64,000 nucleotides of DNA from Diploptera punctata (GCA_030220185.1 JASPKZ010004571.1:372001-436000), one strand, 5' to 3'. Numbered from the stretch's first letter, positions 23,239-34,602 are shown. The notes: generated by a model not told the origin, from the letters alone. Made by a program: numbers and translations.

Positions 23239-23703
23239 ATGTAGAGATTAAATGGGAAGATACTCGTACGTATTCAATATCAGAATTTTAAAGCGGAACT
23301 GCAGTCATAGGAAGAATGGAGTTGGGCCAACGTTTGCTACTTTGAAAAGGAAAGGAATGTCCGCATTGCAGAATACGCCACTGGAAGTCTCTCATGTGGT
23401 TTGGATGAGGAAGAAAAATGCCAAGAAGCGCACTGTTGTGTGATGTGGTCTCAAAGGACCATTTCACAGGTGCTCTAGAGTCGTGTAGCCATTTTGTTCA
23501 CTTTCCCATGCATAATGCTAAGTTTTTTCTTTGTTATTTTATTCAAAACAAATTTACCATCGTCTATATATACCTTTTTTTTCTTAGAACTGTAACTAAC
23601 TATGTTAAACAAGTTATAATGTTAAATTTTTAGTTCTTACTAATTCTTATGAAGATCGGTAACATATAACGTTATAGAAGCGGTATACGATTTTCATATA
23701 GGC
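23239..23703. other. unassigned
   Basis: May be internal sequence of the decayed mariner, but no transposase motif is recognisable. Confidence 0.3.
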
Positions 23704-24400
23704 CTAACTAACTAACTCACTGGCACTATCAAACACGTAGGTTCATGGCCGCGCGAACATAAGCTCTCCATACATCCCTATCTTGAGCCAATATTTTCCA
23801 ATCAGCCCCTGTATAATCTACTTCCCTCAAATCATAGTTAATCTTATTCTCCCACCTCATTCTTGGTCTACCAATGGGCGTTTTCCCTCTGGTTTTCCTA
23901 TAAGAAGCTTCCATGCACGTGTTTCATTCCCCATTCGTGCCACATGTCCTGCCCATCGCAGTCTACGAGACTTAACTGTTCTCATTATATCTGGCTTTCT
24001 ATAAAGAACATGTAATTCACTGTTATGCAGTCTTCTCCATTCATCTGTCTGTTCATCTCTCTTTGGTCCAAAAATTGTCCTAAGAACTTTATTCTCAAAT
24101 ACTCGTAATCTCCTTTCCTCCCTTAAAGTAAGAGTCCATGTTTCGCACCCATATATTATAACTGGTAGAATAATAGTTTTATATATTTTCAATTTAACGT
24201 TTTTTTTAAAGGAGTTGGGAAGTCAAGAGTCTCTGCAATGTATAATAGCACGCATTTCCAGAATTGAGCCTATGTTTAATTTCCTTGTATATCTCATTCC
24301 TGTTTGTGATTATTGTTCCTATGTACTTGAATTCAGCCACTTCTTCAAAATTTCCCTCATTTGTCATTAGCTGTCCATTTCCATCATATAGGCCTATTAC
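23704..24400 (-). pseudogene. RTE-A ORF2 C-terminal portion
   Basis: A long minus-strand reading gives QLMTNEGNFEEVAEFKYIG, IIYGCETWTLTLREERRLRV, GPKRDEQTDEWRRLHNSEL, RRLRWAGHVARMGNE and RDVWRAYVRAAMNLRV. These are the post-RT domain of an RTE-like ORF2. The frame shifts at about 24185 (poly-T) and 23865. The tail is (TTAG)n-like at 23704-23715. Confidence 0.88.
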
Positions 24401-25059
24401 TTATTTTAATAAACAATTATAAACGCATGAAGTATATATATTTTTTTTTCATTTCCATATGTTTCTATTTATTGAAGATTGGTGCACCCAATTTGGACAA
24501 TTTATTTCATCCATATTTTAGAAATATATAATTTAAATATTTTTATCAAATTTAAATGTAACATCTTGTAAATGAATTTTTTAAGCATTTAATTCCTAAC
24601 AATGCGTCTTTAAAATTCGCAATTACTGATTAATATAAATAAAAACGGAACACATGTCAAGTGGTGTCGTAGGCCTATATTGGTTTCGAATTTCGCTACT
24701 TAAGTTCATAATGATTTTTAAGTTCAAACAATAACTATAACAAAATTACAAATAAATGTGTACAAAATAAGCTTTTTAAATTGTACATGTTATGTTGAAT
24801 ATACTTATTGGATTAAACTATAGTGAGTAGCCTATATATTCGGCGGAGTAAAATAATTGTTCAACGCATTAGGAATGACTACTTTCGACAACTCATTGCA
24901 TTTCCGGGAAACCGTGGCCATTCCAAATTTTATTTTGGATTATGAAACGGGATGCAATTGGTGCATGTTGGTGTGATTGTCAATTTCACTGGGAATAGAT
25001 CGTAGCGAATGTGCATGCTAAGGCGAAATTGGGTGATTATATATATATATATATATATA
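24401..25059. other. AT-rich unassigned stretch with (AT)n at 25040-25058
   Basis: No feature recognised before the dinucleotide run. Confidence 0.4.
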
Positions 25060-25176
25060 AGCAAAAATTTGCTTACCTATTATGGTGGCCAGATGTCAGT
25101 TGGAACGACTTCACACTACCTCTTGTGTGAATTAAGAATACTACATACATAAGAAAAATGTATGTTTGTGTTGGGA
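25060..25176 (+). mobile_element. SINE-6 body relic
   Basis: TGGTGGCCAGATGTCAGTTG through ATGTATGTTTGTGTTGG is repeated in complement at 42600-42740. The Tc3-like transposon inserted at its end. Confidence 0.55.
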
Positions 25177-25178
25177 TA

Positions 25179-26737
25179 CAGTGGAGGAAATTGGTATAAA
25201 GCCACTTGTTAAAAGGGTTAACACAAGTTTATTTACTCTTTCTTTGGCATTTTTCTATATTAACTTAGGAGGTGATTGAGTATAAAACACACACAAATAA
25301 TGTCAAAATTAATTATCCACTTCCGTCCAAAAAAGTACATGAAAACTGAAACCACTCTCACATATGGGTGAAAATTAGTATAAAGGAACTTTGTGTATTT
25401 CACAGATTAAATCAAAAAGACTGAGCGCAAAGTTTACAACAAAGTTCTAAAATTTAGTTGAACCTCCATTGTTGTTAATTATTTGGAAGATTCTCTTTGG
25501 CACTGACTTGATGAGGGTGTTTATTTCTTCCACTGAGATTGAAGCCCACTCTTCCCGAATAATATTTTTCTGCTCAGTCACTGTCCCAAACTGCCAACCA
25601 TTGCGATACACACGCCTTGCCAGGATCCCCCATAAGTTCTCAATCGGGTTTAATTCAGGACTTCTGACTGGCCACATCAAAAGTGGTATTTCTTTCTTCC
25701 TGAACCACTCCTTTGATTTAGCAGACACGTGAATGGAAGCATTATCTGACTGAAAAATTAGATCTTCGCCAAATTCCTCATACATTCGTATCAATTAGGA
25801 CTCCAGAAGCTCCTCAGTGTAGGACTCAGAATTCATCTTGGTGCGTATCCATGCTATTTTTTATCTTCCTTTTAAGCAGAATGCTGCCCAAATCATAACG
25901 CCTCCACCACCGAAGTTTCTACTCATTCTAACTTACTCTTCAGTACGGAGGTCATGCCAGTAACACTGAAAGCCATCAGGTCCGTCCAGATTGAACTTCT
26001 TCTCATCACTGAATATTACTTTATTCCATTCTGAGATGCAGGACATGTGTTTTTCAGCAAAAGTCATTCTAACTTTCTTATGTGCATTGTTCAGAGGTGG
26101 TTTACTAAGACTTTTTTTTAATCTTAGGTTCCTGTCTTCTGACAGAATTTGTCTTACTCGTCTGGCTGTTACTGGCAACTTCAAATCAGCCTGGATTTGA
26201 GAAGAAAACATACTCTTACCTTTTGCTTTACGTAAAATGAGATGTTTAGTGCGCTCAGACAATTTTCTTGTCCGTCCATATTTCGTGTTTTTTCCGTATT
26301 GTGAACACAGTTTGACAAAATTATCAATGACACATCTTGAAGCCCCAATTTCATAGGTATTTGTCTATTGGAAAGGCCCATCTCCTTGAAGGCACTAACT
26401 CTTGATTTCTCTTCATTTGATAGAGGCTTTCCACGTGGCATTTTACGATGCTCATAGACACGTCGACTCCATGTAACTGCAGTGTTTTGTTTACATTTAT
26501 GTCTCTGTAAGAGCCAGAAATTGATCTGCCTTTATACCGATTTCCACCCCTAGGACAGCGTTTTCTTAGTTTTTACGTAATATTTATGTATATAATAAAT
26601 ACAAAATGTGGATACCTGTATGAAATTAAGTCCAAAATAATTATATGTAATCTATGACACACATACGGTAGTTGCATAAATATTTCAGGTTGTTTTACTA
26701 CTAAAAGTTAGTGCCTTTATACAAATTTCCTCTACTG
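25179..26737 (-). mobile_element. Tc3-like Tc1/mariner transposon, 1559 bp
   Basis: Ends CAGTGGAGGAAAT / complement CAGTAGAGGAAAT are inverted and flanked by TA on both sides (25177-25178 and 26738-26739). Each end has a second copy of the core (GGTGAAAATTAGTATAAAGG near 25367; GGTGGAAATCGGTATAAAGG in complement near 26548), both about 188 bases in from the tip. This is a paired inner/outer site layout. The transposase inside is broken. Confidence 0.95.
25447..26441 (-). pseudogene. Tc3-like DD34E transposase, inactivated
   Basis: Cut-and-paste transposase. Start chosen at 26441 (MPRGKPLSNEEKSRVS), the usual N-terminal HTH opening. A second HTH lies around [14 protein letters not shown]. The catalytic region has [16 protein letters not shown] (first D), FQSDNASIHV (second D) and SPELNPIENLWGIL (E), with 34 residues between second D and E. 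One frameshift falls between the first and second frames (around 26190-26330). Three in-frame stops follow (one right after LRTEE, one after LKGR, one after LLES). About 330 codons in total, normal for the family. Confidence 0.93.
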
Positions 26738-26739
26738 TA

Positions 26740-27031
26740 CACTATTCATTTTAAATCGCATCAGAAGCTTAAAATTATTGACCTGAACAATTTAAAAGCT
26801 TCCATAGCTTTATCGACAATCTTAAGGCTGAATACTGTATTTCTCCTAGGCATGTTCGCCACATGTAAAGACATAAAAGACGATAGCATATGTCGGAAAG
26901 CAGATAAGTTTGTGGAAGAAGTGAACAGATTTATAACAGAGATGAGTAGTGTGAACAAAGGATATATCTTCAACGGCAATGAGTCACGTGCAAAGTTTTT
27001 ACGTTACTTTTCAGACACGTGGACACTGTGA
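26740..27031 (+). CDS. unrecognised open frame next to the Tc3-like insertion
   Basis: About 95 codons are open downstream of the transposon's right end (the ATG at 26711 lies inside the terminal repeat, so it cannot be the original start). The sequence is of ordinary complexity with cysteines and charged residues (CKDIKDDSICRKADKF, FNGNESRAKFLRYF). I do not recognise a family. It could be the remains of an exon or chance. Confidence 0.2.
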
Positions 27032-27060
27032 CATGGAGAGAATAATATTATACTCACTTC

Positions 27061-27934
27061 TGTGCCGGTTCGCTCAGGGTAGAATATGATAACTCAGGGA
27101 TGTTTATATTATTTATGTAATTATAAATAAATTTAAACTTATTACTACGGTTTATTCAATAATTTTGCATATAGAATTATAAAATTACAATCTTTTTATT
27201 CCGATTGAGGGTCTTTCCACTTTTCAGCGGTTGCCCTTTTACCAGCCGGCTGCTGGCCCTTCACATCCACATGTGTCAATCACAGAGGTAGATGATCAAC
27301 AGCCAGTGTAGGGGTGACATGTGGTTAGCATGTCGAGTCCCCCAGCGGTTATAGCTGGTTCCTCAACCTGGAGTCGCTACTTATTGTAGCTACCCAATTG
27401 CCTCACGATGCTGGGTGGGCACCGGTCCCATACTGGCCGAAATACCATGAGAAAATTTCTTCCCCCATGGAGACTCGAACCAGCGCAAGTCCCGTAGCTC
27501 TGCGCCAAGGCTTCCTACCTTAACCGCTCGGCTACGGCGCGGGACTCACACAATCTTTTATACCTCACTAATATTCGGAGTGGAGTTGATGGGTTTATTT
27601 AAGTGGATTTTAAAATACTTAAGATTTTAAAATTTACTAAAGGTCGCGGACGGTTGCTGTAGGACTTGTTTCTTGTAGAACGTATGAGTTTGAGTGTATG
27701 TGAGAGCGTTTTGTCACGTGTCCTTGCCTTATAAGGTCGATGACTCCTCCCATAAAGTCATTTACCCCACTCCAAATTCACATGTTAATCATTACAACTT
27801 AGAGGGGTAGGTACCATTCGTTTGGGGTTCCTATGTTGGTAATAGACTCGTGTGCACGTTTGTGAGCCTTCCAGTTATTACTATTAATCGTATAATTATA
27901 TTTCAGTACTTAGAGTCTATTAATTCTTGCTACA
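27061..27934 (+). mobile_element. solo LTR, interrupted by a SINE-3
   Basis: Begins TGTGCCGGTTCGCTCAGGG and ends TTCTTGCTACA, flanked by CTTC on both sides (27057-27060, 27935-27938). Two other copies (30767-31197, 55440-56002) share the sequence and the TG..CA ends. No internal retrotransposon region is adjacent. Confidence 0.9.
27198..27548 (-). mobile_element. SINE-3 nested in solo LTR
   Basis: Complement begins CGCGCCGTAGCCGAGCGGTT (A-box region) with GGTTCGAGTCTCC as B-box. The body has CACCGGTCCC... and a CCAGCCGGCTGCTGG palindrome near the 3' end. The flanking ACAATCTTTT is duplicated with one T-length difference. Confidence 0.88.
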
Positions 27935-28029
27935 CTTCTCACATCCCTTCAAATTCAAAACTCATGTACAGTATCAAAAAGAATATAAGAGATTATTCTA
28001 CTAATACAAGGAATCAAACAACCTTAAAC

Positions 28030-28425
28030 TGAAAATATATAAAACTATTATTCTACCAGTTATATTATATGGATGCAAAAACATGGACTCTAACTTTAAG
28101 GGAGGAAAGTACATTACAGTATTTGAGAATAAAGTTCTTAAGAAAACCAGATATAATAAGAACAGTTAAGTCTCGTAGACTGCGATGGCAGGACATGTGG
28201 CACGAGTGGGAATGAAGCTTCTTGTACGAAAACCAGAAGGAAAATGCCCAGTTGGTAGACCAAGAATGGGGTGGGAGAATAACATTAACTATGATTTGAG
28301 GGAAATAGATTATACAGGGCATGATTGGAAAACACTAGCTCAAGATAGGGATGTATGGAGAGCTTATGTCCGCTCGGCCATGAACCTACGGGCTCGATAA
28401 TGCCAGTGAGTTAGTTAGTTAGTTA
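28030..28425 (+). pseudogene. RTE-A 3' end with internal 100-bp gap
   Basis: KIYKTIILPVILYGCKTWTL is followed by a jump from the NKVL block straight to KPDIIRTVKSRRLRW. The rest (GRPRMGWENNINYDLREIDY, RDVWRAYVRSAMNLR) and a (GTTA)n tail are present. Confidence 0.85.
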
Positions 28426-28589
28426 GTTAATGAAAGGAATATCACAAAAAAAATAGTACTGCTTGATTGAATATATAAGAAAGACCAAGCAAATACACCC
28501 ATACACCACATTTCGTTAATGTCATCTCAAGTCATGGTATAACAATACCATATCTCCATTGATTTAAATTAACAAATAGCCCTATGTGT
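28426..28589. other. unassigned
   Basis: Nothing recognised. Confidence 0.3.
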
Positions 28590-29107
28590 TGATCTTGTAG
28601 ATTTCCGGGTTGTTGGCCGTGGTCTTGAGGCTTGTAGTTCCCCGACGTTTCGCCAGAGACTGCGTCCGGCATCCTCAAGGGTTGTCTTGAGACTTTGCAA
28701 TTTTGTCGACTACTGCCTCGACATGTTCTCTGCGCGGTCCGTTACTTCGTAAATTGTAACTGCCTTCTCGTTGGTTAGCATTAGGGTCTTCCATTGTACC
28801 AATGAGGTTGCTGTCTGATGTTCTAGTAGATTGTTCTTGTAGGGGGTTTACATCTGGCTTTTTTTTAAGACTGGTATCCATGCCTTGTTGACTTTTAACG
28901 ATTCTTCATTTCTGTTGTAACTATTATGATGTTTGAATATTCCAATGGCTTCTCGTTGCAGACGGGTAAAATAGTGTGTGCAGTTAGATAATATATCTGT
29001 GTTGTATGGTATTGTATGGCCTTCAAGTAGAGAGTGTTCTGCTACGGCCAACAAGCCCGGAAATCTTCTACAAGATCATCATAGTAACTCCGGCCATGAA
29101 AGCCTAA
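28590..29107 (-). mobile_element. Penelope-like element (PLE) 3' fragment with inverted terminal arms
   Basis: Minus strand encodes the end of a PLE polyprotein: AVAEHSLLEGHTIPYNTDIL, LQREAIGIFKHHNSYNRNEE and LKVNKAWIPVLKK (28848-29054), the part just after the GIY-YIG domain. The non-coding end contains a hammerhead-like core. The two ends carry complementary arms (GATCTTGTAGATTTCCGGG near 28593; CCCGGAAATCTTCTACAAG near 29057), and the right end adds CCGGCCATGAAAGCCT. 5'-truncated and frame-broken. Confidence 0.85.
28641..28681 (-). ncRNA. hammerhead-like core in PLE (mutated)
   Basis: Minus strand: CTTGAGGA in place of CTGANGA, a stem pairing GCCGGA with TCTGGC-type sequence, then GAAAC-GTCG. 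The overall layout matches the core at 32958-33006; the first box is altered. Confidence 0.4.
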
Positions 29108-29970
29108 GTCAATATGTCATTGCAACGAGGGATCACAAATCACCGAAATTTAGTACACTGCTGCAACATCTTGGATTTCAACAGAAGGGCATTGAAACAG
29201 CAAATCTCAGAGAAAACAGGCCTATCACCAACAGGAAGTAAAAACTAATCATATCCACATATGTTCATAGTTCATAAATATATTGCTATGCACTCCAGTA
29301 AAATAAAGTGTTGATATAGATGTATTAAGTAATAAGCATTAAAATCTATAAATTATGTTTAAGGGGGGTGAAATTTTCCACATTTTCGGTCAAATTTAGC
29401 ATTTTTTTGTTTTTTTTTTATTAAAAGTTACTATGTACCTTAAAGCATATGTTGATAAAGTTTCAGTGCCTATGGCGCTTGTAAGTCTCCCTAATGACTT
29501 TAGGAGGGCATGTATGCTACATTTTCAATTTAACTGCATGCAAACTTTCAAATTTGCTTTTTCACACTTTTATTTTCATTGCATTTTAATACTTTCAAAT
29601 CAAAATAGCATTGACAAATTTAATGATAGAAGCACAAAATTTTCACTGCATGTCCCACATACTATGGCTAAATATTCTATACATGGATTTTGAAACAACG
29701 TTGATAGTTTTTTAAATAAAAAATAAAATATGTGTAGTAATTTTTTTTAAAATTCACATGCAGAGGATGTACATATTTTGCCTTCTTTTATTATAATGAT
29801 ATACAAAAGTTAACGCATAGTGTAGTTCTAAATACGTCAGTGGTCGTGTAGAAAAAAAATCAAAATTTTACTAAAAAATTATGGGACTAATTAAAAATTT
29901 TAATATGCAAATTTTTAAATCGATTTCCTTCAATAACTCAGAAACTTAATAGATTCAATTTTTTGACTGA
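29108..29970. other. unassigned AT-rich stretch
   Basis: An open frame of 86 codons at 29433 has no recognisable motif. Poly-T and poly-A runs near 29404, 29729 and 29855. Confidence 0.35.
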
Positions 29971-29989
29971 AATAACGATTAGTTCTTCT

Positions 29990-30092
29990 TGTATTATTAT
30001 AATTACTATTATCATTACTATTATCATCCTTACATTTATCATTATTATTATCATTACTATTGTCATAATAATAATAATTATTATTATTATTG

Positions 30093-30181
<89 letters not shown>
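29990..30181. repeat. ATT array adjoining SINE-1
   Basis: Imperfect ATT/ATC then pure (ATT)n, ending at the SINE-1 head. A SINE 5' head abutting the array suggests the SINE inserted into it. Confidence 0.9.
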
Positions 30182-30182
30182 G

Positions 30183-30532
30183 TCTACCGCTGTGGTCTCG
30201 AGGTAGCGTGCTGCCTTGTCATGCAGCGGGTCCGGGTTCGATCCCCGGTCGGGGCAGTTTTTCTGGGTGATGTTTTTATCGGGAGTTTTCCTCACCTGTA
30301 AGACAAATGTCAGGAAAACTTTAAGGCCCAAACGGTCTCAGAAATCATATGGCCATCATCATCATCATCATCATCCTTATCATTATCACATCATCATCAT
30401 CCTTCACCGGTGTGGAAAGCAACGGGAAGCTACCACACCTACAATTCCCTAGTAAAGGTGCAAGCATAGCATGAAAATGCTATTACTGCAGTGAAGAACC
30501 TGCCTTCAAGCAGAATTACTATGGAAGGATGG
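30183..30532 (+). mobile_element. SINE-1, subfamily A, inside ATT arrays
   Basis: Head CTACCGCTGTGGTCTCGAGG and B-box GGTTCGATCCCC are clear. Its GAAA hairpin is partly mutated beyond the loop. It is flanked on both sides by ATT repeats. Confidence 0.92.
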
Positions 30533-30714
30533 GTTATTATTATTATTATTACTATTATTATTATTATTACTATTATTATTATTATTATTACTATTATTAT
30601 TATTATTACTACTATTATTATTATTATTATTATTATATTACTATTATTATTATTACTATTATTATTATTACTACTATTATTATTATTATTACTATTATTA
30701 CTATTATTATTAGT

Positions 30715-30766
<52 letters not shown>
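30533..30766. repeat. ATT/ACT array
   Basis: Mixed ATT and ACT units, then pure ATT, ending at the start of a solo LTR. Confidence 0.92.
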
Positions 30767-30767
<1 letters not shown>

Positions 30768-31197
30768 GTACCGGTTCGCTCAGGGTAGAATATGATCACT
30801 CAGGGATGTTTTAAATTATACACTTTTTATTTTAGTTTATTGGATACATTTATATGTACAATTGTATATATTTTAATACTCGGAGTGGAGTTGATGAATT
30901 ACTTCCGCCCACGTGTTTTAATATCACTTTCGCGAACGGTCACTGAAGAACTAGACTATTGCAGAACGTAGGAGCGTGAGAGATTGTGTTTTCACACGTG
31001 TCCTCGTCTTATAAGGGCGATGACTCCTCCCATCCCCACTCCAAGTGTATATGTTAATCATTATAGCTTAGAAGGGTAGGTACCATTCGTTTGGGTTTCT
31101 ATGTTGGTAATAGACTCGTGTGCACGTTTGTGCGCCTTCCAATTATTACTATTAATGGTACGCTTTATTACTCACGAGTCTATTACTTCTTGCCACA
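30767..31197 (+). mobile_element. solo LTR inserted in an ATT array
   Basis: TGTACCGGTTCGCTC start and TTCTTGCCACA end, with ATTA as 4-bp duplication (30763-30766, 31198-31201). At 431 bp it is shorter than the 563-bp copy, lacking part of the middle. Confidence 0.9.
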
Positions 31198-31735
<538 letters not shown>

Positions 31736-31883
31736 TGTAAATTCCATTTTTGCGCGATAGTGCGTATTGTCGTAATCCAACAATGGCCACCATGACCGAA
31801 AGTTTAACTTCCTACTTTTCGTGGTCGCCAACCTAAATAACTATACTGTAATAAAATAACTATATTGTACTACGTACAATGTA

Positions 31884-32794
31884 CGAGGGAGGATCGGAAG
31901 GTAACGCACAATAATTTTTTTCTGCCTTGGTATTGCAGCTAGAATGTTGAAATTTCACAGAGATATAGTTTGAAGTTTTCACTACAGATGGTATTTTTTT
32001 CTCAGGTGCACCTCTTGCGAGAGAAGCTTGAACTATGCAACAAAGATGGCGCGCATGCTACAGTCGTCCACCTGTGAGGATCGGAAAGTAACGCACAATA
32101 ATTTTTTTTTAAAAAGTTTAATAGTAAAAAAAAAGGAAAAAAATCACAAATGAACTTACATCTTTTACCTACTTTTCGACATAGTCACCAACTTTCTCAA
32201 CACATTTTTCCCATCGTGTTACAGTTTCAATATGCCCTGTTCGTAGAAGTCCGTTTGGTTGGAGTGTAGCCATCTGCGCACTGCTGATTTCACTTCCACA
32301 TCTGTCTCAAAGCGTTTGCCGGCCAGGAATTTCTTCATGGGACCAAACAGATGCACACGCCGGTCGTTCAGAATTGCCGCCTCAATGCCTCTGACATTCT
32401 GCGGGATTGCTGCTGTTGTCGGCCGGCCGGAGCATGGCAAATCACTAAGGTTCACGCGTCCCTCTTGGAAGAATGTGCACCACCTGGAGACATTGCTACG
32501 GTCCATACAATCATCCCCATACACGCCACGCATGTCCCTGTGAATTTCACTGGGTTTATGCCCTTTGGCCCACAAAAATCGAACAACACTTCTCTGTTCC
32601 TCACAGGTGGACAACTGTAGCATGCGCACCATCTTTGTTGCATAATTCAAGCTTCTCTCGCAAGAGGTGCACCTGAGAAAAAAATACCATCTGTAGTGAA
32701 AACTTCAAACTATATCTCTGTGAAATTTCAACATTCTAGCTGCAATACCAAGGCAGAAAAAAATTATTGTGCGTTACTTTCCGATCCGCCCTCG
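31884..32794 (-). mobile_element. rearranged mariner with a duplicated inverted 5' end
   Basis: TA on both sides (31882-31883, 32795-32796). The right end GAGGGCGGATCGGAAAGTAA (complement) is the 5' terminus. The true 3' terminus, GAGGATCGGAAAGTAACGCA, lies inside at 32076. Beyond it, 31884-32077 is an inverted duplicate of the element's own first 190 bases, through the first codons of the transposase. The result is a pair of 190-bp inverted ends. Confidence 0.92.
32219..32650 (-). CDS. mariner transposase remnant: DNA-binding domain without catalytic core
   Basis: 143 codons open from ATG to stop. Residues 10-75 are the paired HTH of a mariner transposase (EQRSVVRFLWAKGHKPSEIH, NVSRWCTFFQEGR, PCSGRPTTA). 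From about residue 100 the sequence jumps to the C-terminal end (HLFGPMKKFLAGKRFETDVE, AVRRWL). All three catalytic aspartates are missing, removed in frame. Full-length mariner transposases are about 345 residues. A protein like this could bind the element ends without cutting; that is inference. Confidence 0.85.
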   Translation of the reverse strand: MNYATKMVRMLQLSTCEEQRSVVRFLWAKGHKPSEIHRDMRGVYGDDCMDRSNVSRWCTFFQEGRVNLSDLPCSGRPTTAAIPQNVRGIEAAILNDRRVHLFGPMKKFLAGKRFETDVEVKSAVRRWLHSNQTDFYEQGILKL

Positions 32795-32911
32795 TATATA
32801 CAAAAAAATATCCAAAAGGTAGTGTTAATATACATTATACGAAACAGATCACTGCGTTTTAAATGAACTGAACTTTATTTGAAACAATATAAAACAATAA
32901 TTACGTACTTG

Positions 32912-33112
32912 ATCCATATTTGGTTCGTCTTCCGGCTTATAGGCCGTGGTCCGGTTGTCTTCATACTCGACGTTTCGTCTACTGCTGCGGTAGACCTCAT
33001 CAGGAGATACTGCGTGCTCTCTGTGAACTCTTCAACAGTCGGCTGCAGACTATAAGCCCGGAAGACGAACCAAATATGGATCAAGACGCCGGCCGTGAAA
33101 GCCTATAATTAT
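32912..33112 (-). mobile_element. short PLE-derived insertion with 15-bp TSD
   Basis: ATAATTACGTACTTG flanks it (32897-32911, 33113-33127). The arms ATCCATATTTGGTTCGTCTT and its complement near 33063-33082 face each other, and the right end reads GCCGGCCGTGAAAGCCT. A hammerhead-like core lies between. The empty site is preserved in U1 copy 2 near 50140. Confidence 0.9.
32958..33006 (-). ncRNA. hammerhead ribozyme-like core
   Basis: Minus strand has CTGATGA, one extra G, stem GTCTAC/GTAGAC closed by a 7-base loop, then GAAAC-GTCG. CTGATGA and GAAA are the invariant boxes of hammerhead ribozymes, which are known in PLE terminal repeats. The best match to the consensus of the six in this window; not shown to cleave. 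Confidence 0.6.
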
Positions 33113-33430
33113 ATAATTACGTACTTGCTAAATTTTATCATTAATTGATCTCACGGCCTCCTGTAGTTTCGACTAATACACATTATCCCACACTGTTAAC
33201 GTTAGTCAATTGTTTGGAACGAACGCAAATACTTCCAACAAAGCTATTATTTTACTATTATTTATTATTTTGAAAACACCATCGCGCAAAAAACAATGTA
33301 CGACGCACGTTTGTGAAGTGTTTTACAGAAAATCGTTAATTAAAAACCTCGCTATCGCTCGGTTTTTAAACACTTCCTCGCTTCTGTAAAAATCACTTCC
33401 CAACCTCGCATCGTAATATACTATTTCTTT

Positions 33431-34210
33431 TTTGCAGGCAAGTGCAAGATTAGGCCTAAGTATTTCATAATAATTAAGGAGACTCTAGAAATAAATTCAA
33501 TGATTAACAAAAATATTAACCCGTTTCACAATTATTTACTCCTGACATTAGAGCAACATGTGAAGAACGATAAATAATATTTCCAAGTTTTGTTTCGTAC
33601 CTTACAAGTATGCGATGTGCAAACATTGGTAGGCTATATGGCCTTTTTTTTTGTTTTTTTTTTTTGAAGTGAGTAAACTTATTGCAACATAGTTGAAATT
33701 TAATATGAAGAACCTACAATTTTTTTAAAATACGGGAATCCGAGTTTATTTTTGTCAGCAAGACGGTGTATCGCCTCACTTCAACTCCAATGGGTATTCG
33801 GAGCATAAATCCCAATTGTTTCAATGTCGAAGAATAAATCAAGAAGTGGTATCCGTTATCTCTGAGCTATTTCCTGCGCCCTATTTGTTCAATTTATTCA
33901 GCAATGGAACATGAAATATAGTGCTTATTAGGTCAAATGAATATGCTCTACATGGCATCACACCTAGAATACATGCGACAGATTGTGATACGCTGCAGAA
34001 TGTCGAATTTCTGTACAGCCTAGAAGCTTTGAAACACATATGAAGAAATTATCTAACGATAACTTAAAATAAAATTCGTACACTTCCAAAAAAAACTGTT
34101 AATTTCATAAAATATAAATAGCTTATTATTCAGTGAAATGTTATCATAGCATGGTTAATTCCCAAACTATGAGCAGATAATAATTTCAATTGTAATAATA
34201 GATCATAAAC
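33431..34210. other. unassigned
   Basis: No coding frame or shared repeat noticed; poly-T with T9-T11 runs at 33641-33665. Confidence 0.35.
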
Positions 34211-34221
34211 TGACAAATTTG

Positions 34222-34223
<2 letters not shown>

Positions 34224-34252
<29 letters not shown>
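34224..34252. repeat. (AT)n left of SINE-1
   Basis: Dinucleotide run directly abutting the 3' end of the SINE. Confidence 0.9.
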
Positions 34253-34255
<3 letters not shown>

Positions 34256-34256
<1 letters not shown>

Positions 34257-34602
34257 CATCCATAGTAATTCTACCCGAAGGCAGGTCCTTCACTGCAATC
34301 GTAGCATGTTCATGCTATGCTTGCAGCTTTACTAGGGAATTGTAGGTGTGGTAGCTTCCCGTTGCTTTCCACACCGGTGAAGGATGATGATGTTGATGAT
34401 AAGGATGATGATGATAAATATAATGATGAAGGCCATTTGATTTCGGGGACCGTTCGGGCCTTAAAGTTTTCCTGACATTTGTCTTACAGGTGAGGAAAAA
34501 CCCCGATAAAAACCACACCCAGAAAAACCGCCCCGACCGGGGATCGAACCCGGGCCCGATGCGTGACAAGGCAGCACGCTACCTCGAGAACACAGCGGTG
34601 GA
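34256..34602 (-). mobile_element. SINE-1, subfamily A, inside (AT)n
   Basis: Full-length copy with (AT)n on both sides. The loop of the GAAA hairpin is changed in this copy, with the stem largely kept. Confidence 0.92.

Larger units (their letters stand above)
31736..33430 (-). repeat. U1 repeat, copy 1, carrying two later insertions
   Basis: Flanking blocks (31736-31883, 32795-32911, 33113-33430) form the complement of the uninterrupted copy at 49845-50480. Near 33340-33420 it contains an internal inverted repeat GAAGTGTTTTACAGAA / TTCTGTAAAAATCACTTC. No coding capacity, and the element type is unknown. Confidence 0.8.

Noticed and set aside
23252..23443. Mariner transposase start after the orphan terminal repeat
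   Set aside because: No helix-turn-helix or catalytic motif could be recognised in any frame.
26711..27031. Receptor-like gene
   Set aside because: The sequence lacks any diagnostic receptor motif and the apparent start codon is inside a transposon end; kept only as an unrecognised frame.
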